From the NCBI GenBank assembly GCA_013036995.1, contig JAAOXG010000002.1, positions 1 to 64,000 of the forward strand: a stretch of 64,000 nucleotides of DNA, read 5' to 3'. This stretch comes from Lacrimispora defluvii. Its GTDB lineage: Bacteria > Bacillota > Clostridia > Lachnospirales > Lachnospiraceae. Shown in pieces: positions 23,528 through 31,049 of this stretch. Position 1 is the stretch's first letter. Each line of letters starts with the position of its first letter. A program made the translations under genes and the position numbers. The notes below the pieces were generated by a model that did no database searches, was not told the origin of the DNA, and saw nothing but the letters and a program-made list of their open reading frames with translations.

Positions 23528-25201
23528 TTGTCAAAAATTCTGGATAACAGTTATTATGATTTAATGATCAGCACCGCCCTGGCTCCAACCTATGATACGG
23601 GTGATAATATCACCTATTTAAACAGACAGAACTCTCTGCTTCATATCCCCGCCGGCAACGGAGATCCCTGTGACCTTGGAAAGCATTCTTACAGCAGCTT
23701 TCCTACCCTTTACACCCTTGCCTCAACCATAAGCCTGGAAAAATCGGGAGTTACCACAGTACAGACAAATCCCTTTCTGGCTTTATACGGGCAGGGGGTA
23801 TTGGTTGCGGTCATTGATACTGGGATTGATTACCGTCACCCGGCATTTCTCTTTAATGACGGCACTTCCCGGATTCTTACCATGTGGGATCAGACCGATC
23901 AGTCAGGCACCATCCCCAATGAATTTACCTTTGGCACTGAATACAGCAGGGAACAGATTAATGCTGCCCTTAGATCACCAGACCCTTTAAGTGTTGTTCC
24001 CACTACCGATGCGCTGGGACATGGAACTGCCATTGCCAGTATTCTGGCTGGCTCCCCCAACGAACAGCAGGGGTTTAGCGGCATCGTCCCTCAATCTGAT
24101 CTGGTGATTGTTAAGTTAAAGGAAGCAAAGCCTGTTCTGAAAAAAGTATCCTTTGCCCCTGAAAATGCAAACTGCTATCAGGAATCCGATTTAATTCTTG
24201 GCATTCGCTATGCCGTTACAGTTGCTTCCCGCTTTAACCGTCCTGTAGTGATCTGCATTGCTCTTTCAAGCAATCAGGGTGGTCATGACGGAAGAGGCGC
24301 AGCCAGCGCTTATTTAGACCATCTGGCTCTTCTTCCCGGCAATGGGATCTCCGTTGCTGCCGGCAATGAGGGAAACAGCCAGCGTCACTACTACAATTCT
24401 ACCTCCGCTGCCCCTTACTACAATGACATCGAGCTGAGAGTCGGCAGCAGTGACACTTTATTTGCCATGGAAATCTGGACTTATGCACCTGCCAGACTTT
24501 CCATTGATATCTCCTCTCCCAACCGTGAATCTACACAGCCGGTTTACCCGGGCTTAAACCAATGCAGAAAGTTCAGTTTTATTTTTAATAAGACCACTAT
24601 CTATGTGAATAATATTATTTTTGAAGAGGAAACAGGGGAACAGGTGATTCTTCTGCGCTTTAGTAATCCGCTTCCCGGAATCTGGTATCTGCGGGCGCAG
24701 AGTCCGGAAAATGAGGCTTTTTCCTTTCATTCCTGGCTTCCCGCCGGTAGTCTTTTATCAAATGATACCTTTTTTCTGGACTCAAGTCCGGATACGACCA
24801 TTACATCACCAGGAAATGCAAGACACCAATTGACTGTAGCTGCCTATAATCAGTTAAATGACAGTATTCTTCCAGAATCAGGAAGAGGCTATTCAAGAAC
24901 GGGTCAGGTAAAACCCGATCTTTCAGCTCCAGGCTTTGAACTCACCTGTGCAGTGCCGGGAGGCCTTTACGGAACCGCAACCGGAACGGGAGCTGCTGCT
25001 GCCCATGCCGCGGGAATCATTGCCATGGTATTTGAATGGGGAATTGTAAAGGGAAATTATCCAAGACTCACCGGCAATGACGTGAACCGGCTGATGATAA
25101 GCGGTGCTGTGAGAAATCCGGCAAACACCTATCCCAACAATATATTGGGATACGGCCAGGTTGATGTAAACCGGCTGTTTGAGCGTTTCACCAGTAACTA
25201 A
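23528..25201 (+). CDS. S8 subtilisin-like protein lacking the catalytic serine (Csp-like)
   Basis: 557 residues, initiated at a TTG behind GGGAGGAACAGG. The fold is that of the clostridial Csp/bacillopeptidase S8 group with a jelly-roll insert. The catalytic Asp (VIDTGIDYRHPAF), His (ALGHGTAIASILAG) and oxyanion Asn (VAAGNEGNS) are present, but the nucleophile motif that should read GTSxAA reads 'TGTGAAAAHAAG', so the Ser codon is GGA. No signal peptide is seen. In C. difficile, CspC and CspA are catalytically dead members that act in spore germination. Here a regulatory pseudoprotease or a recently inactivated enzyme are both possible. The downstream hairpin has its U-run on the other strand. 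Confidence 0.88.
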   Translation: MSKILDNSYYDLMISTALAPTYDTGDNITYLNRQNSLLHIPAGNGDPCDLGKHSYSSFPTLYTLASTISLEKSGVTTVQTNPFLALYGQGVLVAVIDTGIDYRHPAFLFNDGTSRILTMWDQTDQSGTIPNEFTFGTEYSREQINAALRSPDPLSVVPTTDALGHGTAIASILAGSPNEQQGFSGIVPQSDLVIVKLKEAKPVLKKVSFAPENANCYQESDLILGIRYAVTVASRFNRPVVICIALSSNQGGHDGRGAASAYLDHLALLPGNGISVAAGNEGNSQRHYYNSTSAAPYYNDIELRVGSSDTLFAMEIWTYAPARLSIDISSPNRESTQPVYPGLNQCRKFSFIFNKTTIYVNNIIFEEETGEQVILLRFSNPLPGIWYLRAQSPENEAFSFHSWLPAGSLLSNDTFFLDSSPDTTITSPGNARHQLTVAAYNQLNDSILPESGRGYSRTGQVKPDLSAPGFELTCAVPGGLYGTATGTGAAAAHAAGIIAMVFEWGIVKGNYPRLTGNDVNRLMISGAVRNPANTYPNNILGYGQVDVNRLFERFTSN

Positions 25202-25246
25202 AAAAAGCCTTCAAGCCAGGCAGTAAATCGCCTGTGGCTTGAAGGC
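25201..25246 (-). terminator. terminator of the rubredoxin gene
   Basis: GCCTTCAAGCCA and TGGCTTGAAGGC (one base bulge) form a long stem, with T7 following on the minus strand. It lies between the convergent S8 and rubredoxin genes and may serve both. Confidence 0.85.
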
Positions 25247-25275
25247 AAGTCTGCCGTTCCATAATAACTGCAGAT

Positions 25276-25434
25276 TTATTCTTCAACAAACATATCTTTT
25301 CCTACTCCGCATACCGGACAAACCCAATCCTCCGGTAAATCCTCAAATGCAGTGCCTGGCTCAATACCAGAATCAGGATCACCGATTTCTGGATCATATA
25401 CGTATCCACATGGTTCACAAACATACTTTGCCAT
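25276..25434 (-). CDS. rubredoxin
   Basis: 52 residues, beginning [15 protein letters not shown]. The two iron-binding knuckles CEPCGY and CPVCGV are intact, with the usual '[18 protein letters not shown]' between. A one-iron electron carrier in the cytoplasm, in anaerobes often feeding peroxide- or oxygen-reducing enzymes. AAGGAGGTGACAGGG is the ribosome site and it has its own promoter (TTGATA-17-TATAAA). The gene was too short for a standard frame list. The two upstream Fe-S genes on the same strand suggest a redox theme. Confidence 0.95.
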   Translation of the reverse strand: MAKYVCEPCGYVYDPEIGDPDSGIEPGTAFEDLPEDWVCPVCGVGKDMFVEE

Positions 25435-25466
25435 CCCTGTCACCTCCTTATTTTCTCTGTGCTTCT

Positions 25467-25495
25467 TTTATAGCATATAATGGAATTTTTATCAA
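25467..25495 (-). promoter_or_regulatory. rubredoxin promoter
   Basis: TTGATA at 25490-25495 and TATAAA at 25467-25472 on the minus strand, 17-base spacer. Confidence 0.7.
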
Positions 25496-25500
25496 TAGAT

Positions 25501-26088
25501 TTATGATGATTTGTCCTTTAACTTACAGATCTGCTGTGTCATGGTTCCCATGGGACAGTATACGCACCAGGATCTTGGTTTATACAAAACCATGGTAATA
25601 ATACCAAGCACTGTGGATGTGAGCATGACGCTGTAGAATCCGAAGGCAAACTGGGCAACCCAGTCCGCTGCTATGGTCCCATGATAAGCAAAATGCCAGG
25701 GAAGCTTAAAGGTCCATAAAAGCTGCACTGCCTGCTTTAAGCTTCCTGCATCTGAAAACACCAGATAGGTGGTAAACAGCATATTACCGAACATAATAAG
25801 AAAAAAGATGAGAAATCCATATCGGAATCCACGGCTTCTTATAAATGCTGGTATATCTTTTTTTCGGGATAATTTCAGTTTATTACCAAGAAGATCCAGA
25901 AGCTGGCCTCTGCCGCAGTAGTGATTGCAATAGGTTTTATTTCCCTTAACTGCAGATATTCCCAACGGAATCAGGAAACAAAGGAGTCCCAGCCAGGCAA
26001 AAAGAATATTAAAGAATCCCAGGATCAGATACAGCAAAGATGCCAGCCAGAGATAATCATACCAGTTTTTTTTCTTATTCATTCCCAT
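25501..26088 (-). CDS. NapH/CcoG-like membrane iron-sulfur protein
   Basis: 195 residues with about four membrane helices. Cysteine clusters sit at the membrane edges: 'CNHYCGRGQLLDLLG' and 'CVYCPMGTMTQQICK', like the truncated CxxxCP motifs of NapH/YccM quinol-linked electron-transfer proteins. It probably passes electrons between a membrane pool and an Fe-S acceptor. Its start overlaps the end of the ferredoxin gene by 14 bases, so the two are a unit. Substrate unknown. Confidence 0.75.
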   Translation of the reverse strand: MGMNKKKNWYDYLWLASLLYLILGFFNILFAWLGLLCFLIPLGISAVKGNKTYCNHYCGRGQLLDLLGNKLKLSRKKDIPAFIRSRGFRYGFLIFFLIMFGNMLFTTYLVFSDAGSLKQAVQLLWTFKLPWHFAYHGTIAADWVAQFAFGFYSVMLTSTVLGIITMVLYKPRSWCVYCPMGTMTQQICKLKDKSS

Positions 26089-26302
26089 CTTCCCCCCTTT
26101 TCAGCATTTCAATATGAATCACTGATGCCGGACAGGCCTTTGCACACAAACCACAGCCAACACATTTTTCCGTGTCTATTTTTGCTGTGATCCCACATGG
26201 TATTGTAATGGCTCCTTTGGGACACACTTTCATACAGCTGCCGCAGGCGACACAATGGGTCTCATCTACAACTGCATACCTCTTGTTTTTTTGTAACGTC
26301 AT
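26075..26302 (-). CDS. 2[4Fe-4S] ferredoxin-type protein
   Basis: 75 residues. Two complete cluster motifs: 'CVACGSCMKVCP' and 'CVGCGLCAKACP'. The start is the ATG at 26300-26302 because GGAGGAAGC precedes it; four more codons upstream would bury the site. Likely the soluble partner of the overlapping NapH-like membrane protein. Confidence 0.9.
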   Translation of the reverse strand: MTLQKNKRYAVVDETHCVACGSCMKVCPKGAITIPCGITAKIDTEKCVGCGLCAKACPASVIHIEMLKRGEDGNE

Positions 26303-26398
26303 TGCTTCCTCCATGTTTTTTTCTAGATCTTAACAGATTTTTTCCGATTTTTCCGTGACCATGTCACTTTAGACAATCCGTTTTGATCCGAAAAGAGG

Positions 26399-26442
26399 AA
26401 AAAGATCTGTCTCTGCCTTGATTTCAGGCAAAATACAGATCT
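26399..26442 (-). terminator. terminator of the cupin gene
   Basis: AGATCTGT and ACAGATCT pair around an inner GCCTG/CAGGC stem; on the minus strand TTTTT follows. Confidence 0.75.
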
Positions 26443-26454
26443 CTTCATAACGTT

Positions 26455-26799
26455 TTATGATACAAAATCTTCTCTCATTGGGGTGAAAATATCAACAAGA
26501 ATTCCTTTTTCCAGGCATACACAGCCATGCATCACACCATCCTGTTTTAATAAAGTATCTCCGGCCTTAACTGTCTTCACTTCGTCACCGATGGTAAATT
26601 CAAAGGCACCGCTGGCCACATATGTAATCTGTGTATGGGGGTGATTATGCATCTTACCAATGGCTCCCTGCTCAAAATGATTCTCCACACACATCATGCC
26701 GTCACAGTATGCCAGCACCTTTCTGACAACACCGTCTCCTGCTTTCTCCCCTTCAATATCCTGATTGAATACCCATCTTTGATTTTTTTTCGTTTTCAT
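26455..26799 (-). CDS. single-domain cupin protein
   Basis: 114 residues. Cupin motif 1 in 'MHNHPHTQITYVASGAFEF' and motif 2 in 'LLKQDGVMHGCVCLEKGIL' are visible with metal-binding His residues. It has a cupin_2 fold of about one domain. Many such proteins are of unknown substrate; a sugar isomerase or sensor role is possible. It has its own terminator downstream and ribosome site AAAGGAG. Confidence 0.85.
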   Translation of the reverse strand: MKTKKNQRWVFNQDIEGEKAGDGVVRKVLAYCDGMMCVENHFEQGAIGKMHNHPHTQITYVASGAFEFTIGDEVKTVKAGDTLLKQDGVMHGCVCLEKGILVDIFTPMREDFVS

Positions 26800-26889
26800 G
26801 TTATGCCGCTCCTTTTCGTAGTTTTCTTAATTTTAAATAAATTTACCCATAATGTCAAGATGATCTGGCAGCCGTATACTTGTCAGATT

Positions 26890-27231
26890 TTATTTCCAGT
26901 CTTTCCACGTGTCAGGCTGGTATCCGATTGTTGCCTGTTTTCCATTTCTGACAATGGGTGTTTTCAACACTTCCTGGTTTTCTAAAATCTTATCATCTTT
27001 ATCCTCAGGAGCAATGTATCTGATAAGAGCCAGAATATCCTGGTTCCGGCAATTTTCATCAAGCATGGCATCCGTACCGCCCACCGCCTGTTTCACACTG
27101 TTATATTCCCCTTTGCTCATCCCTTTTTCCTTCATATCAATCAACTGATACGGAATTTTACGTTCTTTAAAATAACGTTCTGCTTTTTTCGTATCAAAAC
27201 ACTTTTTGGTTCCGAATATCTGTACATTCAT
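26890..27231 (-). CDS. ArsC/Spx-family thioredoxin-fold protein
   Basis: 113 residues. 'IFGTKKCFDTKKAERYF' provides a single N-terminal Cys, and 'LKTPIVRNGKQATIGYQPDTWKDW' is the cis-Pro and C-terminal part of the ArsC/Spx/YffB fold. It lacks the Spx CxxC. It could be an arsenate reductase-like or a regulatory protein; with no ars genes nearby, I leave the function open. Confidence 0.8.
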   Translation of the reverse strand: MNVQIFGTKKCFDTKKAERYFKERKIPYQLIDMKEKGMSKGEYNSVKQAVGGTDAMLDENCRNQDILALIRYIAPEDKDDKILENQEVLKTPIVRNGKQATIGYQPDTWKDWK

Positions 27232-27253
27232 GGTGTGCCCTCCTTTGCCAAAT

Positions 27254-27300
27254 TAAAAATGGTACTGTTGTTTTTATGTCTCAAACAACAATACCATTTT
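27254..27300 (-). terminator. terminator of the MetE-like gene
   Basis: A stem of about 17 bp with one mismatch (AAATGGTA.TGTTGTTT with its complement) followed on the minus strand by TTTTT, 10 bases after the stop. Confidence 0.8.
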
Positions 27301-27310
27301 AAAGATAATT

Positions 27311-28429
27311 TTACCAGACCTCTTCTGAAATTTCTTTTACCAGTTTTATTTTTTCCCACTGCTCCTCTTCTGTCAGTTTATTTCCCTCTTCGGTTGATGC
27401 AAAACCACATTGGGGACTTAAGGATAAGCGGTCCAGGGGGATATAACGGGAAGCCTTGCGGATCCGTTCAATGATCCGTGATTTTTCTTCTAAATCCGGA
27501 GATTTTGTTGTGATCAGCCCAAGGACTACCTGCTTATCTCCATCCACATAATGAAGGGGTTCGAAATCTCCAGAACGCTCATCATCAAATTCCAGGTAGT
27601 AAGCAGAAACATTTTCTTTCCCAAATAAATGGGGGGCAATGGGGGCATATCCGCCGGATGAGGCCCAGGTGGAATGATAATTGCCTCTGCATACATGAGT
27701 ATTGATTACCAGATCTTCCGGCAGATTCTCCATTGCCAGATTGTTCAGTCTTACATACTTTTCTGCCTCGGAAGTAACAGATTTTGATCCCTTCTGTCTG
27801 GCTTCCCAATACTTAGTGTCACAGAACATTCCCCAGGTGCAGTCGTCAAACTGTACATTTCTGCATCCTGCTTCATACAGATCAACCAGTACAGTGTGAT
27901 AAGCAGATGCTATATCCCGGATCAGTTCTTCTTCGTCCGGATAGTAATACTTTGTCTGTTCCAGATTATCTCCCCGCTCCAGTTCAGCCAGAAACTGGGC
28001 TGGTGCCGGTATGGTCTGCCTTGCAGTAACAGAATCATCCTCAAACAGCTTCACAAATTTAAAATGCTCTACAAAGGGGTGATTTTCCCCAGAGATTTTC
28101 CCACACAAGCCGGCAGATTCTCCTCTGGTAACTTCGTCATGAAACGCATAGCCACGTTCCACTTCCAGTTTTTTAACACCCTGAAGCCCCCACATGAAAT
28201 CCAGATGCCACCAGCTTCTGCGAAACTCTCCGTCTGTAATGACAGGAAGTCCCGCCTCTTTTTGCTTTTCGATCAGCTCCGTGATGGCTCTGTCCTCAGT
28301 CTTTCTTAATTCATCATCTGTAACGGTTCCATTTTTCCAGCCCTCTCTTGCCTCCTTTAAATAATCGGGGCGCAAAAAACTTCCTACTATATCAAATTTA
28401 AACGGTGCTCTTTTTTTTAACTGTGTCAT
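27311..28429 (-). CDS. cobalamin-independent methionine synthase-like protein (MetE C-terminal family)
   Basis: 372 residues, the length of YxjG/YxjH proteins, which hold only the catalytic MetE half. Seen: 'FDIVGSFLRPDYLKEA', 'VITDGEFRRSWWHLDF', 'VQFDDCTWGMF', the zinc ligands in 'NTHVCRGNY' and in 'SLSPQCGFASTEEGN'. It probably moves a methyl group to homocysteine from an as yet unclear donor. It is divergent from a LysR regulator, and a perfect palindrome resembling the streptococcal MET box lies between them, supporting a methionine-related role. Confidence 0.85.
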   Translation of the reverse strand: MTQLKKRAPFKFDIVGSFLRPDYLKEAREGWKNGTVTDDELRKTEDRAITELIEKQKEAGLPVITDGEFRRSWWHLDFMWGLQGVKKLEVERGYAFHDEVTRGESAGLCGKISGENHPFVEHFKFVKLFEDDSVTARQTIPAPAQFLAELERGDNLEQTKYYYPDEEELIRDIASAYHTVLVDLYEAGCRNVQFDDCTWGMFCDTKYWEARQKGSKSVTSEAEKYVRLNNLAMENLPEDLVINTHVCRGNYHSTWASSGGYAPIAPHLFGKENVSAYYLEFDDERSGDFEPLHYVDGDKQVVLGLITTKSPDLEEKSRIIERIRKASRYIPLDRLSLSPQCGFASTEEGNKLTEEEQWEKIKLVKEISEEVW

Positions 28430-28521
28430 GATTTTACTCTCCTCTCTTTTCTCCTGTCTTGTTTTTCTTTATTCTAACGGATAAAGGGATATGTGTAAAA
28501 TTCTATATTTTTATGACCTGG

Positions 28522-28538
28522 TATAGTTTTAAACTATA
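28522..28538. promoter_or_regulatory. MET-box-like LysR operator
   Basis: TATAGTTTTAAACTATA is a perfect 8-1-8 palindrome with the T-N11-A form of LysR sites. It closely resembles the MET box described for streptococcal MetR/MtaR. It is 92 bases from the MetE-like start and 51 from the lysR start. Confidence 0.7.
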
Positions 28539-28589
28539 TCACTTTGTGTTAGAATAGAAACAGAACGAGAAAGAGAGGAATCCCTTGCA

Positions 28590-29516
28590 ATGACGCTTCA
28601 GCAGCTTCGCTATATCATCACCATTGTAAACTGCGGCTCTATATCAGAGGCTGCAAAACAGCTTTTCATTACCCAGCCCAGCCTTTCCAATGCAGTGAAA
28701 GAACTGGAACAGGAATACGGCATCACCATATTTAACAGAAATCCAAAGGGAATTTCACTTTCCTCAGATGGAAGTGAATTTCTTTCCTATGCAAGGCAGG
28801 TTCTGGAACAGGCTGATTTACTGGAACAGCATTATTTTAAAAAAACTCCGGCAAAACGGATCTGCTCCATATCCACCCAGCATTATGCATTTGCTGTGAA
28901 TGCCTTTGTCAATCTGGTGGAAAGGCAGGATAATGACGAATATGAATTCACTTTACGGGAAACAAGAACCTTTGAGATCATTGAGGATGTGAAAAATTTC
29001 AGAAGTGAACTTGGTATTGTTTATTTAAATGATTTCAATGAGAAGGTACTTGAAAAGCTTTTTAAAGACAGCGGACTGATCTTTCGCCCATTGTTTGAAG
29101 CTTCTCCCCATGTATTTATCAGCTCGTCCCATCCTCTTTCCAGTCGTTTATCTGTTACAATGGAGGATTTAATGCCCTATCCGTTTCTGGCATTTGAACA
29201 GGGGGAAAATAACTCCTTTTATTTTTCTGAGGAAATATTAAGCACTGTTCCAAGAAAGAAAATCATCTACGTCAGTGACCGGGCTACGTTATTTAATTTA
29301 TTAATTGGCCTCAATGGCTATACAATCTGCAGCGGAATCTTAAACAGCAACTTAAATGGAGATAATATCATTGCCGTTCCTCTTGTTACCTCGGAATGTA
29401 TGAGAATCGGCTGGATTGAGAATCCAAAGATACACTTAAGTATATTTGCCCGAAATTATCTGGAAGAGTTAAAGGAATTAATCCGGGCGGATGGGCTGGC
29501 GGTTTTTGTGGAGTGA
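28590..29516 (+). CDS. LysR-family regulator (MetR/MtaR-like by context)
   Basis: 308 residues. N-terminal winged helix 'LQQLRYIITIVNCGSISEAAKQLFITQPSLSNAVKELEQEYG', then a LysR substrate-binding domain ('LGIVYLNDFNEKVLEKLF', 'FLAFEQGENNSFYFSEE'). It is divergent from the MetE-like gene across one strong palindrome. The likely co-inducer is homocysteine or O-acetylserine-type metabolites, by analogy with MetR; this is inference from the operator and neighbour. Confidence 0.85.
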   Translation: MTLQQLRYIITIVNCGSISEAAKQLFITQPSLSNAVKELEQEYGITIFNRNPKGISLSSDGSEFLSYARQVLEQADLLEQHYFKKTPAKRICSISTQHYAFAVNAFVNLVERQDNDEYEFTLRETRTFEIIEDVKNFRSELGIVYLNDFNEKVLEKLFKDSGLIFRPLFEASPHVFISSSHPLSSRLSVTMEDLMPYPFLAFEQGENNSFYFSEEILSTVPRKKIIYVSDRATLFNLLIGLNGYTICSGILNSNLNGDNIIAVPLVTSECMRIGWIENPKIHLSIFARNYLEELKELIRADGLAVFVE

Positions 29517-29525
29517 TTTTAACTG

Positions 29526-29568
29526 AAAAAAGCGGCTCTGCATCATTACTCCATGCAGAACCGCTTTT
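29526..29568. terminator. bidirectional terminator between lysR and the EutS-like gene
   Basis: AAAAGCGG.TCTGCAT and its complement form a stem of about 16 bp flanked by A and T runs on both sides, suited to ending both convergent genes. Confidence 0.85.
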
Positions 29569-29571
29569 ATA

Positions 29572-30003
29572 CTATCTCACTGTAACCGGACAAGCCTTAT
29601 ACTGTAACTCTTCACGAAAATATTTCATAATCTCAAACACAGCAGTTTTCACTTCCTCCAAAGGACCAGTCAAAATCAGGGTACCGCTGAACCGGTCTAA
29701 AAATCCCAGTTCCACGTACCCGGCTTTTACCGCAATATCTGCTGCAATGACTGTGGATTCCGGAGGGGACATATGTATGGTGCCGATTGACATTCCTTTA
29801 AAGTCCTCTCCTGCATGGGTACCTATGTCCAGGCCCAGATTCTTATATACAGAAGGTTCGGAAACTCCGATGACATGGGCCATTGATATTTCTTTCCCGG
29901 AAACGGAGACTTTCACCACACGCATCTGCTCATTTCCCCCATGTCTGTGTGTTTTTCCTAAAATCTGCTGTAATGCCTCCTGATCAGGCCGCTTTTCTGT
30001 CAT
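29572..30003 (-). CDS. EutS/PduU-type microcompartment shell protein, distal copy
   Basis: 143 residues. BMC-domain hallmarks: 'ISMAHVIGVSEPSVYKNLGLD', 'IGTIHMSPPESTVIAADIAVKAGYVELGFLDRFSGTLILTG' and 'EIMKYFREELQYKACPVT'. These match circularly permuted hexameric shell proteins EutS/PduU. It has an N-terminal extension of about 25 residues. It is the third gene in a EutS-EutP-EutS set that stands alone: no enzyme or other shell gene follows. It may add to a microcompartment encoded elsewhere. Confidence 0.9.
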   Translation of the reverse strand: MTEKRPDQEALQQILGKTHRHGGNEQMRVVKVSVSGKEISMAHVIGVSEPSVYKNLGLDIGTHAGEDFKGMSIGTIHMSPPESTVIAADIAVKAGYVELGFLDRFSGTLILTGPLEEVKTAVFEIMKYFREELQYKACPVTVR

Positions 30004-30024
30004 TTAAACACACCCTTTCTGGGT

Positions 30025-30465
30025 TTATCCTTTTTTCTCTTCCCCTAAAAATTCCTTCAGTAAGGCAATGCCTTCCCCTGTGATACTACTGACCGGGAAA
30101 ATCCGTTCACAACCAGCTTCCTCCAGCCACTGCCTCACCATGGAAACCTTCGCCCCGGGAGCATCTATTTTGGTTATAATACCGATCATAGGCCGGTTAC
30201 AGGCATTGATAATCCCCGGCGGAAAGAGATTAAAGGGCTCATCTGCCCCGCACAGCAGGCCAATAACATCTGACTCATAGGAAAAACAGCAGAGAGCCTG
30301 CATGGATATATTCTTATTTTCCACGTATTCTCCCGGTGTATCAATGGTAACATCCCAGTGATTGACATACTGTGTCTTATGGTAAACCACCGGCTCTCCC
30401 TTTAATGCCTGGGTCAGAGAAGTCTTGCCTGCTTCACTTCTTCCGCATAAAAACAATTTTTTCAT
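30025..30465 (-). CDS. EutP/PduV-family P-loop GTPase-like protein
   Basis: 146 residues. The P-loop 'FLCGRSEAGKTSLTQAL', 'TIDTPGEYVENK' (G3) and 'IITKIDAP' (TKxD, G4) are clear. EutP/PduV proteins attach to ethanolamine or propanediol microcompartments, perhaps in their movement or assembly. It lies between two EutS-like genes, 4 bases after the first. Confidence 0.9.
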   Translation of the reverse strand: MKKLFLCGRSEAGKTSLTQALKGEPVVYHKTQYVNHWDVTIDTPGEYVENKNISMQALCCFSYESDVIGLLCGADEPFNLFPPGIINACNRPMIGIITKIDAPGAKVSMVRQWLEEAGCERIFPVSSITGEGIALLKEFLGEEKKG

Positions 30466-30469
30466 CTTA

Positions 30470-30853
30470 TCACCGCTTTGTAATCTGACAGGTCACATAC
30501 CCAAGTTCATCATGAAAATACTGTACGATCTCCGTAATCGCAGCCTGAACCTCTGCGATCTCACCGGTTATAATCAGTGTGCCGCTGAACCGGTCAGCAA
30601 ATCCCAGATCAATATTTCCGCTCTTTACCGCAATATCGGATGCTATGACTGCCGACTCCGGAGGAGTCATATTCATAATTCCAATAGCAGATGAACGGTA
30701 ATCAATTTCCGGATTTAAACCCAGCTTACGATATACCACTGGCAGCGGTCCTCCGATAATATGAGCCAGAGTAATTTCTCTTCCAGCCACTGTTTCCTGA
30801 ACAATACGGATCTGCTCTCCCTGTTCTGGTGAAGCTCCATATTCATTTCCCAT
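30470..30853 (-). CDS. EutS/PduU-type microcompartment shell protein, proximal copy
   Basis: 127 residues. 'QIRIVQETVAGREITLAHIIGG', 'AIGIMNMTPPESAVIASDIAVKSGNIDLGFADRFSGTLIITGEI' and 'YFHDELGYVTCQIT' are typical of EutS. It is the first gene of the operon and about half identical by eye to the distal copy, so the two may form mixed shell faces. It has a probable MerR-type promoter 45-75 bases upstream. Confidence 0.9.
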   Translation of the reverse strand: MGNEYGASPEQGEQIRIVQETVAGREITLAHIIGGPLPVVYRKLGLNPEIDYRSSAIGIMNMTPPESAVIASDIAVKSGNIDLGFADRFSGTLIITGEIAEVQAAITEIVQYFHDELGYVTCQITKR

Positions 30854-30896
30854 TTATTACCACCTCGATCCATGCAAATATAAACTTTACCAGTCA

Positions 30897-30928
30897 ATTA
30901 TAAGCGTTTCCCTCTAGGGCAATGTCAA
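30897..30928 (-). promoter_or_regulatory. promoter with 20-base spacer and dyad, EutS operon
   Basis: On the minus strand TTGACA (30923-30928) and TATAAT (30897-30902) are 20 bases apart, longer than the normal 17. The spacer holds CCCTAGAGGG. Overlong spacers with a dyad are typical of MerR-family controlled promoters. A similar 17-mer (14 of 17 matching) occurs at 31018-31034. Confidence 0.6.
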
Positions 30929-31017
30929 TGCCTTATTATCCGGGGGACCGCATGTCCATATTTTCTGCATTTTAATCGTTCTATCACTCCAGTCATACAT
31001 TTCCCAGGTAAAAACCT

Positions 31018-31034
31018 TTCCCAATAGGGTAATG
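31018..31034 (-). repeat. second copy of CATTnCCCTAnnGGGAA motif
   Basis: On the minus strand CATTACCCTATTGGGAA, matching CATTGCCCTAGAGGGAA in the promoter at 30908-30924. No -10 box follows it at the right distance, so it may be an extra operator. Confidence 0.45.
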
Positions 31035-31049
31035 TTGCCGTCAAAGAGT

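Noticed and set aside
26890-27231. Arsenate resistance locus
   Set aside because: The ArsC/Spx-like protein has no arsR, arsB or acr3 neighbour; the fold alone does not support it.
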